Assembly (NCBI RefSeq): GCF_037975245.1
Contig: NC_092569.1
Coordinates: 15,911,001-15,975,000 of the forward strand
DNA from: Apostichopus japonicus
Taxonomy: Eukaryota > Echinodermata > Holothuroidea > Aspidochirotida > Stichopodidae
Length of the DNA: 64,000 nucleotides
Direction of reading: 5' to 3'
A program made the translations under genes and the position numbers. Numbering within the stretch: the stretch's first letter is position 1; every line of letters starts with the position of its first letter. Shown one piece after another: positions 11,801-25,512 of the stretch. Under the pieces are notes generated by a model that was not told the DNA's origin, did not search any database, and worked only from the letters and a program-made list of their open reading frames with translations.

Positions 11801-12277
11801 TTTGTTTAACGGCGGACCCAGGTGCAATTCAGACTTTTAACAAAACATTCAATGTGAGGGGAACTTTTAATCCCCCCTCACCTAAACAATCTATTATCGA
11901 TCGATTAATCGATCGTGTCTAGATTGCCATATGACTACACTCCCAAAGTGTTTGATTTCTGAAATGACTCCATACCAGAAGGACCAGAAGGACCCATGAA
12001 CGATTCTGAATGATTTAAGAGAGGGTATGAACGGTAATTTCACGATTTTGGTGGTTCTTCATAGTGAGCTAGTGTGATTTCTATGGAAAAAATGACAGAT
12101 TGAGTTTCGTAATTGTTTGTCTTGTGGCGCAACTAATAAAAACACAATTTTGTCATACAAAGGTGATAGTAGAGTACTGCATGAGAGCCCGTATCGTTTT
12201 ACGTAGTGCAATTGGTACTATTAGTATTACGTATGCTACGTATTAATAACAATCCTAGGGCGATACAGACAGTGTTG
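11801..12277. other. Intergenic spacer between two LINE remnants
   Basis: No gene is recognised. A short palindrome (TCGATCGATTAATCGATCGA) lies near 11897-11916. No coding frame of interest. Confidence 0.4.
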
Positions 12278-15200
12278 AATATGCTTGTGTGGCGGGTTTT
12301 ACATCCAATTCAAAGGAGGTATACCTGGCGGCGAAACAAATCCAGTTAAACAGAGCCGCTTAGATTTTGTCTTGGTTTCATCCGGATTACTTAATACTGT
12401 CAGTGTCAAATTCATTATTAACAGCAAGCCATAGGACTGATCATTCATTAATTAGCACATTTTTTAATTTAAATAAGGTCACAACAGGAAGAGGATTGTG
12501 GAAATTTAATAACTCTTTACTGAAAGATGACTACTATTTTACGATTGTTAAAGACACAATTGCCACAACTAATGATGAATATGCATGTTTTCCGTATGTT
12601 CGAGAGAATATTAATATAATTCCCAGAAAGGATATTCAGTGCGTTAATAATGATCAGCTGTTCTTCGAGATGCTTCTTTTAAATATTAGAGGGAAAACAA
12701 TTTCATACTCTTCATACAAGAAAAAGGTACAAGATTGCATGGAAAAAAAATAACTCAAACATGAAATTGACCGAATACATTCGTATTGTAATGAAAGTGA
12801 GGATACAAGAAACTATATTGATGAGTTAAATCGTAAGCTTCAGTCTATTCGTGAGAAAAGACTCCAAGGATGTATGGTAAGGGCCCGTGTGGAATGTTCT
12901 GAAGAAGGAGAGAAACCTTCAAAATTATTTCTCAATTTAGAAAAAGAAACCATGTTAGTAAACTCATTAGTCACTTGAAAATATTAATAATCAAGATATT
13001 TATGACCATGATCATATACAGAGAGTAATTTTTAATTTTTATCAACATTTATATAGTTCTCAGGATGCTTATTTAAGAAATGAAGATCTACAAGAGAAGT
13101 TTGGTCAAAGTGTTATAAAATTATCAGTCAATGAGTCTAGTAACCTTGAAGGTCTTTTGACTTATGAGGAAGTTACTTGTGTTTTATATGAAGAACAACA
13201 AATCTCTTGGCTCTGATGGTTTTACTGTTAAGTTTTTAACAAATTTCTGGAATGATCTTGGTCATATTTTGTTACGGTCATTGAATTTCAGCTATGAAAA
13301 TTTGTTATCGGTTACACAAAGGCACGGTGTCATCACCCTAATTCCTGAAGGTGATAAACCTCGTTTTTGTTTGAAGAATTGGAGACCAATTTCACTGCTT
13401 AATGTGTCTTATAAAATTGCATCTTCCTGCATTGCAAATCGTATGAAGGCAGTTCTTCCTAATATTATTATTCTTTCAACCAAAGTGGCTTCCTCAAGGG
13501 TCGGTATATTGGTGATAGAATTCGTACAGTGTATGACAATATTAATAGCCTTGAAGAAGACCAAACGCCAGGGATTTTATTTGGGATTGATTTTGAAAAG
13601 GCTTTTGATAGTACTCCGCCTTTTTATGTTCGGTCTTTCCATTATCCAGTGGTTTGATACTTTTTATAGTGATATGTATTCCTCTGTTCTTGTAAATGGC
13701 TTTTCATTTCTATTGATAGTGGTTGCAGACAAGGAGACTCTTTGTCTCCATATCTCTTTATTTTAAGTGTAGAATTATTGAGCATTCTTATTAATAATGA
13801 TAATTCTATCCAGGGTATTGATATTGGAGGAAGCTGTTATAAATTTGTTCAGTATGCTGATTATACAACCTTTTTCATGCACGGGGATGAAATATCTTTT
13901 AAAATGTATTATGAAACAGCTCGATGATTTTGGTTCTTTGTCTGGGCTAAAAATAAAGCCTAGCAAGTCTCTTCTTGTTAGGTTGAGGAGTTTGAAAGGG
14001 TCTTCGTTTCCTTTTAATGAAAAATATAATATATGTTGGAATAAAGGTGATGAATTTACACTATTGGGGATTGTTTTTAATACTAATCTAAGTAGTATGA
14101 TTGATAAGAACTATGATAATGCACTGACTAAAGTGTTAATATTTTAAAGATGTGGGAGAAACGTAATTTTACAGTGCTGGGTCGCATTACCATTGTTAAA
14201 TCTTTATTATTGCCTTGTTTTAATTACTATATTATGACGCTCCCATTACCCAGTCCAGAGTATATTGAAAGATTACACTCCATGTTTTTTGTTTTCCATT
14301 TTGTGTGAAAAAATAAACCAGACCGTATAAGTCGGTAACAATTAATACAAAGATACCCCGATGGGGGATTGGAAATGATAGATGTTTGTAAACATTGTAT
14401 TGCTCTTACGATATTTACGTTTGAACATTTGTTGAAGAGCAAGAGCTCTAGTTTTGTCTTCTGTATTTTACGTAGGTGCAATAAAAGTATTAAATCTTTC
14501 TTTGATCATAGGGATTTTTATTTGAAGTTAGTGAGTTCAAAAATCTGTAATCCTTTTTGGAAGAACCTTTTTGAAACTACCCATAATTTAATTCATGATG
14601 TTTTCTCTACTATTGACCATGATATTCACTATATTAAGATTGATAATTTGGAATAGCAGTTTATTTAAAGTTGGAAATAGCCCAGTATATATTACAAGCG
14701 TTGCTATGACAAGGCGATTTGATTAGTTATGGTACTTTTTATACTTTTGATAATTTAACTCAAGATTTCATAACATATCAACCAATTTTTTGGAGTATTA
14801 TGATATTATCAGCTATATTTAAAAAAATGGAAAGGTTTATCCAATGATACAATTTTAAGGGTTATTTTTCCTAATAATAGTTATATAAATATAATATAAA
14901 TACTCTGCATGCAAGTGCTTCTTTATTTCTCTAAACAGTTTACAATAGATTGCTGGAGTTCTCAGGTTATGAGCACAAATCCTATATTAAGTGGTGCCAG
15001 ACTATTGATATCAGTTAAAAGGATTGGTCTCTTTATTGTTTCGTCCCTTTTCGGTGTTCGAGTGACGTTAAAATTAGATGGTTTCAACATAGTCTGTTGC
15101 ATAGGATTATTCCAACTAACAAGTATTTGCATCTAATAAAAGTTATCACTTCTGATAATTGTGATTTTTGTCAATCGAAATAGATCGTCGCCGTTATTAG

Positions 15201-15480
15201 TAAAGACAATGCCTAAGAAATGTTATGGACCTTGAGTAAGTTTAATACCGAAATCATTAATGAACATTGGACTACGGTGAATAAGAGGACCCAACGGAAA
15301 CATATATATAAGACTTGCTCAAATTCACGTCACGATCAGACGAACGAGAGCTTAACGTTATTAAGAACACAAAGAATTTCCTTAAGAAAATGTCTGTTAT
15401 GATCAATTAAAAAGACCGAATGTAATCCGCGTATTGAAGCAATCCTGTTTCATCTCCAGCAATATAAATGTTATCAAAAT
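12278..15480 (+). pseudogene. 5'-truncated L1/Tx1-like LINE (endonuclease end, RT, C-terminus)
   Basis: The remnant begins in the last part of an APE-type endonuclease: RRYTWRRNKSS near 12330 and ASHRTDHSLI near 12425. It continues through a reverse transcriptase with NNKSLGSDGFTVKF (13190-13235), LKNWRPISLLNVSYKIASS (13372-13428), a frame-shifted FxxDFEKAFD region, CRQGD near 13725-13740, and an active-site-like YADYTTF box where the expected YADD is YADY (13855-13875). It ends in a C-terminal TNKYLHLIKV / CDFC region near 15118-15175 and decayed tail frames. Stops and frame changes are frequent, so the element is inactive. The 5' half is missing, as is usual for LINE copies. Confidence 0.85.
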
Positions 15481-15679
15481 GACAATTAAACAGTTGTATA
15501 CTTGTTGTGTTGTTTTGTTGTATTGTTTTTTTGTTTTTTTTTTATTTACTGGCTATTATACCCAGTGAAACTGCCTGATCCAGAGGGAGATTATATTTTA
15601 CGGTGGAGATTTTCATAAAAATTGTTTTAGTTTTATTTTTATTTGCGTTCTTGTGTTCGTGTCCCCAGCGGCACTACAG

Positions 15680-16140
15680 ACGGATATGGTCAAGACTTTT
15701 ATTGGAGGCTGGGTAAGGGCTTGGCTACCATTATGTTATTTCAGGTTAATATATACAATTAACTTGATTTTCTGTTAATCAGATCAGATAATATCACTTG
15801 AACACCGGCTTTATAATCACCCCATGCATTACCACACAAACACACACTACACGTTTCAATTCCTGTGTCGTGACATAAAACACATGCAGTACTTCTTGCC
15901 CTCATAGGAGTGTATATGGTTGATGGATACCTTTTTGAACCAATATCGATTTAGAAAAGGACAGAATGGTAAATAAAAACTATAACAAAGTAGAACAAAG
16001 TGAGGTGGCCGACGTCGACAGTGTTTTCCACAACTTTGAAACGCCAACATAGAGATAACATGGCTTGATTCTGATTTGTAAGGTCAGCACCATCGATATC
16101 GTTACGGTACTGTACCTGTACCATCATTACCAATACAAGG
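15680..16140 (+). repeat. Segmental duplication, copy 1 proximal part
   Basis: Segments such as GGATATGGTCAAGAC, TTTTATTGGAG, TTTGAAACGCCAACATAGAG and ACATGGCTTGATTCTG recur in the same order at 18400-18530. Copy 2 lacks about 300 bp of the intervening sequence. No coding content. Confidence 0.7.
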
Positions 16141-16724
16141 TTTACTGAAACATGAGTATGTTGGAAGTTCTGGCCATTGTTTGGGAGCCCTGGGTCAATC
16201 TACAAGTGGTAACACCTCCTTAGCGAGAGCCTGTAGGGCAAAACCAACCGTAGCAGCAAAACGTATGATCGTGTGCATTTGTTTATTACAGTTAACCTTC
16301 CGTCCTTTTTTAACCTCAGTTTAAGTACATATCCGCTTCTCCGCGTGTACCTTGAAGCTGATTTACTGGAGCCAAGACATGATATTGCTCTTCTATATAA
16401 GTGTTTGTTCTCATCAAAGTACAGTTTCTCTTGAACAAATAAATAAAGCCTAGCTGTGAGTAAAACAATTAGTCAGTTCTCACAGCCATTAATGAATAAA
16501 CTAACTGGTGTATTGAACACAATTGAAGCTTTATTAAAGACAATATGTTTCCTTCGATTTTTGGTTACCATGGAGAGGCATGACTATCGTGAGATTAAGA
16601 ATGGTTTTGTTAATATATCTTTGTTGCAGTTGCCAATGAATTAATTTTAAATGGGTTCAGATGAGAATCACACCTTATTAAAGACTTTGATTTTCTTCAA
16701 TTTTATTGAAAGTGAATAACCGAA

Positions 16725-16990
16725 AATATCATTTCATTTATTACGTTGTTGAAATCTGATTGGATGATATATTTCAATCTTTACTGCTGTCTGTTCACAA
16801 GAGTTTGAGCAATAATTAATCAACGCCATTCATGAATATTCTGAATGGTATATTGAACACAAAAGAAGATGTATCTCAATACAATATTTTCCCTTCGATT
16901 TTAGCTATCATGGAAGGGAAGGCTTCTGAAAATATGATTTAAGATCAGCATACTCCAGAAAAGTTTTTAACACTAAGCTACGGTGGTATG

Positions 16991-17068
<78 letters not shown>

Positions 17069-17100
17069 AATATATATATTTGTTGTACACAATAAACCCT
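16725..17100 (+). repeat. Segmental duplication, copy 1 distal part with (TA)n core
   Basis: This block (ATTACGTTGTTGAAATCTGA ... CTACGGTGGTATGTA) matches 18533-18835 almost throughout. Both end in a (TA)n tract, here about 16992-17081 with small interruptions. The Penelope-like remnant follows directly in both copies. Confidence 0.85.
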
Positions 17101-17540
17101 AACAAAGAGGAAATTTCGACCTGCACAAAAGCACTCAAAGCGAAACGTGCCGAAAACCACGCTAAGGAAAAATTGGCTGAATTGATGCAGCTAAGCTTGA
17201 CCAGCAGTTATCTGCTGGTTGGCAGCAAACACTACCTCCAAATTCATGGCACTGCAATGGTTCCAAGATGACACCGTCTTTTGCCAACATCTTTATGGGA
17301 ATCCTCGAAAAAGAATTTCGATCTCGACAAAACTTGAAACCACACACGTGGTTACGTTTCATTGACGATATCTTCATAATATGGACCCATGGCGAGGCAA
17401 ATCTAAAACTCTAAAGATTTCTCTGGACACGACGTTCACTTCCTGGACACAACTGTGGCCCTACAAAATGGTTCACTCAAAACAGGCATGTTCAATAAAG
17501 TCACGAACAAGCTTGAACATAAAGTTACTTCAAGTTGCAA
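17101..17540 (+). pseudogene. Penelope-like RT fragment, copy 1
   Basis: Frames read CTKALKAKR, then HGTAM, ANIFMGILEKEF, LRFIDDIFIIWTHGEAN and FLDTTVALQNGSLKT after frame changes. The RFIDDIF box with a following WTHGE is characteristic of Penelope-like element reverse transcriptases. Frameshifts and a small deletion relative to the copy at 18963-19370 (missing sequence after WTHGE) show it is dead. Confidence 0.65.
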
Positions 17541-18399
17541 AATATTGCACCAGATTGCACCTAAGGACCCTTAATTAATCTAAAATTTCTTAGGAGGAAC
17601 CATATTCCTCATAGACCCCTCCCCATTGATGGCATTCATTCAAATAAACATCGTGCCTTCAAATTAAGTGTTGTTTCTTCCTGTGCCCCCAAGTTTGAAA
17701 TGTCTGGCGACGCCACTGCCTCACTCCCTCCTTCCCACAGTATGTCTTTCTTGAATGTAACTGTTCTTTGTAAATTGTAAATGATCACACAATTTTTAAA
17801 TTTCAGCATCCTTACTTTTTAGTGGAGTGGATCAAAATGGGGAGGAGACATCCCTTCACGTGAAACCCTGATCACTTGGTGCCTGGTTTTCAGACAGTGA
17901 TATGAAATAAATATTTTCAAGAAATCGCAACCAATAAAATTGACTAAGGCAAGAATATTACTGAACCACACTAGTTTAGTAGAGTGAGATAACACGTTAT
18001 TTATACTGATTGACCGTGATAACCGAAATGATTGGTATTGCTTGAATCTGTGCAGAACACATCTTACTTTTTATTGTAAATATTAATATTGAAGCAAATT
18101 AAAAATATAACAGTAGAATGAAACGAGGAGTTACCAGGACGTCGATGCTGTTGAGGGGCGAATTCAGCACTTAACAATCATCCTTATATATGAGAGATAT
18201 AAAACTAAAATTTTCAAGTAACTTTCAACATATAGTGTATAGATCCGACATGCTTTCTCCACGTCCTTTAAACACGTAATGGAGTGTGCCATGAAGCTTC
18301 CTTAACATCACATCCGATCTTTGCAAATCGCTCACACACGATGCCATTAAGCGTAAATGTATCAATTTCATAAATGTTTAAATTTATTTTTTTAAACGG
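17541..18399. other. Non-coding spacer between duplication copies
   Basis: Nothing recognisable as a gene. It contains a short pyrimidine-rich segment near 17715-17740. Confidence 0.35.
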
Positions 18400-18790
18400 A
18401 TATGGTCGGGACTTTTTATTGGAGAATTAAGTGAGGTGGCTGTACGTCAACACTATTTCTAAACTTTGAAACGCCAACATAGAGACAACATGGCTTGATT
18501 CTGGTGTGTATGGTCAGCACCATCGACATTTCATTTATTACGTTGTTGATATCTGATTGGATGATATGTATATCAACCTTTACTGCTGTCTCTTCACAAG
18601 AGTTTAAGCGATAATTAATCAACGCCATTTAATGAATATTCTGAATGGTACATTGAACACAAAAAAAGCTGTATATCAATACAATATTTTCCATTCGATT
18701 TTAGTTATCATGGACAGGCACTGTGGCTTCAGAATAAATTATTAAAGATCAACACACTCCAGAAAAGTTTGTACCACTTAGCTACGGTGG

Positions 18791-18835
<45 letters not shown>
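18400..18835 (+). repeat. Segmental duplication, copy 2 with (TA)n core
   Basis: Counterpart of 15680-16140 and 16725-17100, joined by a deletion at about 18530. It ends in a (TA)n tract (18793-18834) at the same place as copy 1, so the microsatellite predates the duplication. Confidence 0.8.
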
Positions 18836-18838
<3 letters not shown>

Positions 18839-18916
18839 AATTGTTCGATACAGGTGATAAACGCCGACAGTGGAATTACGACCTTCCTTACCGGTTTAGA
18901 ACCTCTGGACATACAA

Positions 18917-18962
18917 TCAGCGTCCATGGCCTAGTTGGTTAGGGTGTCCGCGTGAGGGAATT
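18917..18962 (+). other. tRNA-like pol III A-box head
   Basis: The string CATGGCCTAGTTGGTTAGGG followed by TGTCCGCGTGAGGG resembles the 5' half of a tRNA-derived SINE. It stops abruptly at the start of Penelope-like sequence, so it is a fragment at most. Confidence 0.35.
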
Positions 18963-19390
18963 TTGGCCTGCACAAAGGCATTCAAACCGAAACGTGGCAA
19001 ATCACCCACGAAGGAAGAATTGGCTGAATTGATGCAACTAATCTGGTATTTGGCAACAAACCGACTAGCTCCAAATTCATGGCACCGCAATGGGTACCAA
19101 AATCACACCGTCTTGTGCAATTTTTTTGATGGAAACCCTCTTGAAGGAATTTCTATCCCGACAAAACTTCAAACCACACACGTGGTTTCGTTTCATTGAC
19201 GATATCTCCATGATATGGACCCATGGCTAGGCAAATCTTAAACTCTTCATTGATTACATAAACTCGTTTCATCACACAATCAAATTTACTGCAGATTTTT
19301 CTGAATGTGACGTTCACTTCCTGGACACCACTGTGACCCTCAAAAATGGTTCACTAAAAACACATGCATATAAATGCAATTATTATATAG
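18963..19390 (+). pseudogene. Penelope-like RT fragment, copy 2
   Basis: The frame reads ACTKAFKPKR ... EELAELMQLIWYLATN, then after shifts KPHTWFRFIDDI, MIWTHG, and a block FIDYINSFHHTIKFTADFSE leading to DVHFLDTTVTLKNGSLKT. Order and motifs match Penelope-like reverse transcriptases. It retains about 75 bp between WTHG and FLDTT that copy 1 has lost. Stops and frameshifts make it non-functional. Confidence 0.65.
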
Positions 19391-22083
19391 TAAACATTTT
19401 ACTGATTTAACTTTGGACACTCCCTCACCTCTTCTACTCCTCGTGCACCACCCCACCCCCTTCTTCCCCTCTTACATCCCTTCACCTCCTTCTCACCCTA
19501 TTACATCACCCTCTTCCTTGAACTCGATAATCTTGTTCATTTAGTTACTTTAATTTTGAAGCCGTGGTTGCTTCTATCAAGATTGATTATTTGAACACAA
19601 TGATCAGTTTAAAGACACACTTGACGATAAGCAACCCTTTGTCGTTCATTTTAATTGTCATTCATGGTGTTTTGAGATAATCGGTTTCAAACTCGTGTGG
19701 GCGGCCATTGTACTCTCAGTAGGATATATCTATTGAGACAGAAAGGTTCCTTTAAATTGGCCATTGAAGTGATTCAACAAGCAATATATAAACTCAACAT
19801 AATACGGTATAAACTAGGAAGGTTTCTGTATCTCTTTAGATTATTACATTTTTTTTTAAATTATTATTATTACCACAAGCATGGTAAATCTACTTTGAGG
19901 TAAATATATCTAATCTTAAAATTTTCTTATAAAGTTTCCATATTGATATTGTTGTGGTTATATGGCCTTATTACTGCTTTGCATATAATGAGCAAGGTTC
20001 GGTCGTGTTAATTAGCCAGATGTGCAGTGGCCTTAAAACAAATATCGTTATCGCAGTGAATTGGCAGTTTAATAATTAATCATAGGAAGCGCGTGTCACG
20101 TACGATTGCCAGCTTAGCTTCATAATATGTTGTTCGTGCAACAACAAATGACGAATCATAGAAAGGATGAGAACGCAGGTTGTCGTCGTCGTTGTGCATA
20201 CGTTTCGTGACACTCCATCGAGTGCGGTTAATTAGGCTATATATATTTTTTATTACGCAGTGGCCAACTATAGGCTTGTAATAGGCTATAGGCTAAAACT
20301 AGCTAATTGTATCTGCCAAACTAAGTAGCTGAATTAGTAGGCCTGAATGTTACAACAATTATAATCGAGTTAACGGAGCTGACGAGTATTCAAGATCAAA
20401 AGAGCACTGACAAAATACCATAAAAAATACAACATTTTTAAACTTTTTCTATTTACACTGAAAGGGAAGGAGCAGTTGCTCCCTCCCCCACCACCGGCTA
20501 CGACCCTGAGTTGAAAACTTTTATCTATGCTTTTGCGGTCTTGGAAAGTGGCGAATTTAGGGTGCACGTTATACAAGGGTAATTAATTGTGGTACGAGAC
20601 CTGCAGAATTTGATAATGTACGCGATTTTGCGGTTACTGGCTATATTTGTCATTTTGATGAGTGCTGACCTCAGACGTCTGACGTTTTACCTTATTACGT
20701 AATTGGTAAGGAATAGTTTGCGAAACGCATCTACGCACACATATGACCATGTTTGACGTTTACCAGTATATGAAATACACATCACGGGATAATTTGGTGG
20801 GCTAGGTAATGCGTCCTACCTAACCGCATACACGCCATCACCATCTTATATATTCCCTTTGCCTTCGGAAAGGGATAAGTAAAAACGACTCATGTTAATA
20901 GATTGTTCCTAACTATATATAGATACTAGATACCAAGAGCTTAAAAGAAAAGGTTGTGCTTACAAAAGAAAAAACATAATCTAACAGTTTTTGTAGTTTC
21001 ATATCTCCAAAGTTTCGAAGGGTCTGCCTAAGTTTATTGTTCCTGTTGCGATTACAATGAAATCATGTACGACATGAGTTTTGATGATCATCATAATTTC
21101 TTCGTTGATGGCATGCACAACTAGTCAACCACCATATTCAAACATTCACCACGTCTTCGTGTTCTTTTTGTTTATTTATTGTATTCTATATGCAGCTTGT
21201 ATTGATATGTAAATTAAATTTCCAATCAAAATGGGTCTTTACATCTTTTATCACGTCGGTTGATTGAGAAAGAGTCGACAATGCCGGTGAAGTTTGCATT
21301 AATTTCCATGTATAACTAGAACACAGTAGGAAAACGTTTTTATGGGCATATTTTATCGATCTTATAATCGATATTTGACAATATTGCTAGGAAATGTATA
21401 CAAACGACACTTCTTTCTTTGTAAAAAAAAATGGATGATATTATATGAAACCAAGTACAAAATGATGTTCAAATGAATCCGGTAGAGTAACTTTTTATTA
21501 ATACGAAAGCGTATATTGAGCTTAAAAGACAAAGCATATTACCATTAACAATGGAATATGAAAGTAAAAGATGGAGATATAGAATTAATCATAATGATCG
21601 GTACACGCTAATATGATATGTAGGAGTTGATTGCTAAATACAAATGCTGGAGTTTTTGCATCTTGAGGTCAAAACAAAATCCTGATAGAATTTTGTTTGG
21701 TACACATTTTAAGTTTTCAAATTCGGTTGTATTTGTTAATGTACAGTAAAGTGAATGATGTCATCACGGCAATTGAACTGAACAATCTTCTTGTTTTTAC
21801 ATATAATATTAAACTTGCATATGCACAGAGAAAAATAACATTTCCACAAAATGGAAACTTGCATTTTGATGAAAGTTTAAATGCTGACAACGTCGACAGC
21901 CAAGCAAATGTTTAGACTGTGGCCTATCGGGTTTATGGATAAATCGAACAGGATATTTTAATAGATACAGCAAAGGTCTCGATTTGTTTTCCATTATGTG
22001 ATTACTGCAGACCACGTATTGTAGACCACCCTGGAAAAAATGAAGGGTTTAGCAAGTCAAAACAGGCATATTCATTCAATCAG

Positions 22084-22157
<74 letters not shown>

Positions 22158-23902
22158 TATCAACCATGTTTGCTGTCTTTGCATTTAAAAACTGTTTGCT
22201 AAATAAAACCGGTCGAAAGGAACTAAGCACTCATTGCTTTAGGATGTTCACTAAATTCCAATAATGAAGAGATGGTATTTTCTTCCCGACATTTAGTTGA
22301 AAATATGTTACACCTGTAAGAGTGGTAAATATTCTATATTCCCTTTAATTAGGAAAAATCATGCATACATTGGCTATGAGATTTATATCAATTTACCTAC
22401 TCTATTGGGTTAAGACAATTCTACGACGTTTGTTAAAAATGAGATACAAATCCATGTGTGCTATGAACGAAGCGCCATTATATCAAAAAGTTAATTGTTA
22501 CTTTTTTAATAATGTAAGCTCATATTTTTTATTTAAGGAACATAATACTGCAGTGGCTTTGCTCAGGTCTGTTGACACTTCTGTAAACAGAGGCTTCGCC
22601 GTTACCATCTATTGCCCACAATTGGGATAAAAAAAATGAATCGTAGGTTCAATTCAGATTTGTTTTGTCATAAAGGCTTCAATGATGAATAAATGAAGCG
22701 CTTTGCCTTGGGCACTCAAAATGTAACTTTCGCCTCAGTATAGACATAGTTATCAAAGTAAATATCAATTCAGTGTACCAGCTCACTCTGTATGTATTTA
22801 GTACTTTGGGCAGGTATTATGTCGGTAATCATTCTATCTGCTGAACATTTGCAATGTGATTCTTCCCAGGCACAAATTATATTCCTAATCGACAGGGTTA
22901 GCACCAGAACTCGTTACATGTCTTGTAGGGCGTAACTTTCTGTTATTCAGTCGATATATGTACCTTATATGCTAAATGAGACTAGTTACTAGGTACAGCA
23001 CATTGTTTTTGACAGTAGGTTATTAAGTCAAGTTTATTTTTTCGCTGTGTCTGAGGTCTACAAAATATTACTAACTTAACGATCTAAACAAGATAAGACC
23101 TCTAAAACTGTTGGCAATTCCTTATGTATATTGAATATAGGTTATTTTCATAAATGTTATTTATATAGAACGTCTATTACAATAACATTACGTTTTGACA
23201 AACATGATCAGGATTTCAATTAAATATGATGTTTTTTATATGTGATTTATTCTTTGAAAATATAAACTCAGAGCCAGGAGAGCCTGGTCGTAGTAATACC
23301 ATGTAACATCATATACAGTTAGAACGAAGTTTGCCCCAACTTTTAATTTGCCAATATGTAATTCTTCACTTGATATCAGAGAGGAATAAGTCATTTGCGT
23401 TTCCAGGTTTACAAAAATTGCCTTTTGATCGTCATTTTTTACTTACTAATTTTTCAGCTAGTTGGGTCTTAGAAAAAGATGTCAAACGTTCACCTTTTAC
23501 AAGGACAACTCACCTATTGTAAGTGCACGACTGGTTTTAGATGGGCTAGTATTTCAGTAGCGTGTGTCAGAAGGGGGCGGGAGGGAGCGTAGGCTCACAT
23601 TTCATAGTTATTCGGGGAATTTCGTACATCCAGGAGAAGAATGAATTCATTGGGTGGACAACCCCCACAATTTTTAATTTTAAACGAAAAAGGAAATATT
23701 TTTCAGTACATGCTTGTGTTTAGGGAGTATCACCCATATGTAAAGATACCCCAGTCCTAGAAGTGTTAAGCCCATCGTCGAGTGTGGTGAGTAAAGCAAA
23801 CGTTTAGTTGGTTCTGTTCATGCAAAGTAATAATTTTCATAAAAAAAAATATTTGCTACTTTCTCTTTGGTATCGAATCAAATTGGTTTTGCGTTGTGTT
23901 GG
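19391..23902. other. Intergenic DNA, no gene recognised
   Basis: No host gene or protein family is visible. Contents are a pyrimidine-rich stretch (19420-19515), a (TA)n microsatellite (22086-22155), a pyrimidine-poor AT-rich background, and many short open frames without context. Exons too short or too divergent to recognise by eye could be missed here. Confidence 0.4.
22086..22155. repeat. (TA)n microsatellite
   Basis: Uninterrupted TA dinucleotides, about 35 copies. Confidence 0.95.
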
Positions 23903-23952
23903 TTAGTTCAGTATATAGAGCACAAGGCTTGTAGTCGAATCATCTTTTGCAA
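23903..23952 (+). other. Possible tRNA-derived SINE head before the triplet tract
   Basis: GGTTAGTTCAGTATATAGAGC resembles a pol III A box, and CTTGTAGTCGAATCATC lies where an anticodon arm would be. A full B box is not present. The triplet tract begins immediately after, so the tract may have grown from a SINE tail. Confidence 0.3.
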
Positions 23953-23954
23953 AA

Positions 23955-24231
<277 letters not shown>

Positions 24232-24482
24232 CCAATTATCTGAAAGTTACTCAGAGAAAGATACCCTACAAAATACCCCACAGTCTTAAACAGTAGGCAT
24301 AATATATTCAAATAGCACAAACTTTAGCATTATCAAATGAAATTTCGAAAGAATGAAACTATAGAAAAACTAACGATAGAGATAGATATATATTCACAGT
24401 TACTGCACTACTTTATTAATACATGTCATTTGACATATAAGCATTTTCAAAGTTTATAACCACTTTTGAACCAAATTTTTTT

Positions 24483-24591
24483 ATCTACATTATATTGGTA
24501 TACTGATATTTGTTTAAGAACAAAGGTGATTCTGTAAAGAAAAAAATGGATGCTCATTGAAAAATTGTCATTATACCTCTAAGTCAGTCGT
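24483..24591 (+). repeat. Direct duplication, copy 1
   Basis: A ~105 bp segment (from ATTATATTGGTATACTGATA to AAGTCAGTC) recurs at 24733-24836 with a few substitutions. The spacing is about 243 bp. No coding content. Confidence 0.85.
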
Positions 24592-24732
24592 CTTTTTTTC
24601 GATTTTTTTTTTCATAGACGTATTAGTTGCACCCATGGTTTTCCCAATCTGTTGGCAATGTCTCCCATTCCGCTACCATCTTTGTCATTGTCGCACCCAA
24701 GTATACAAATCTGCCCACCCCTTGCAAATCTG

Positions 24733-24836
24733 GATTATATTGGTATACTGATATTTGTTTAAGAACAAAGGTGAATGTCGAAAGAAAAAAAATTGATGCT
24801 CATTGAAAAAGTTTCATTAAATCTTTAAGTCAGTTC
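24733..24836 (+). repeat. Direct duplication, copy 2
   Basis: Second copy of the 24483-24591 segment. The stretch between the copies (24592-24732) has no recognised feature. Confidence 0.85.
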
Positions 24837-25354
24837 TCTTATTAATGATTTGCTTCAATCTGTTTATTAATATATCTGCTGTAAAGTAGGTTATTAACTA
24901 GTCCATCTATTCAGGGTCATTACAATGCTTACACTTCAACTCCATTCATTGCTTCAAATAACGAGCATATGCGTTTTCAGTGATATTTTGTTACATTCAA
25001 CTTCTTTTTTAATATCTTTTCGAATTCATAAAGAGCCCCTCTAGTAACAATAGCGCCTCTGTTTTAGCTGGGAATAAATAAAAGGTTATAAAATATATCT
25101 ACTGAATAGACCGGGAGTCGCGCTTTATCTCCTGTATAAGTATACGTTACATATTGCTGGAAGATTCATTTATTGTCTAATTCTAATGAAGATAACTAAA
25201 TGTAAACCTAAGTGACAAAAGCTGACCATCCGCCAATGACGTAATCACAGTATCGTTGTACAATTCGTGCTCTGATATTGATACTTATTCGATTCGTCCA
25301 ATCAGCTTTAAGTTAATACATTTACATATTTGTTGAGACTAGGTTATTTAGTCT

Positions 25355-25386
25355 ATATTAAAGACATCACATCATCCAACTCAGTC
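25355..25386 (+). promoter_or_regulatory. Possible core promoter of FReD gene A
   Basis: A TATA-like CTATATTAAAG is followed about 20 bp later by AACTCAGTCATT, which resembles an initiator. The start codon lies about 60 bp further on. Placement fits a short 5' UTR but there is no independent support. Confidence 0.3.
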
Positions 25387-25442
25387 ATTTAAAACTTCAC
25401 GGAGAACATCAAAGACAAGTAGAGCGGTCAACTTAGAACACA

Positions 25443-25512
25443 ATGGAGAGAAAGAAATTTTTTCAGCTTTTCCATTTGGCACTTATCCTCATCGATATGA
25501 CGGATGCCGGAA
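25443..25512 (+). CDS. FReD A exon 1 (signal peptide)
   Basis: ATG at 25443. Codes MERKKFFQLF then HLALILIDMTDAG. Donor GGAA|GTAAGT, phase 1. A basic n-region followed by a hydrophobic core is typical of a signal peptide. Confidence 0.8.
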
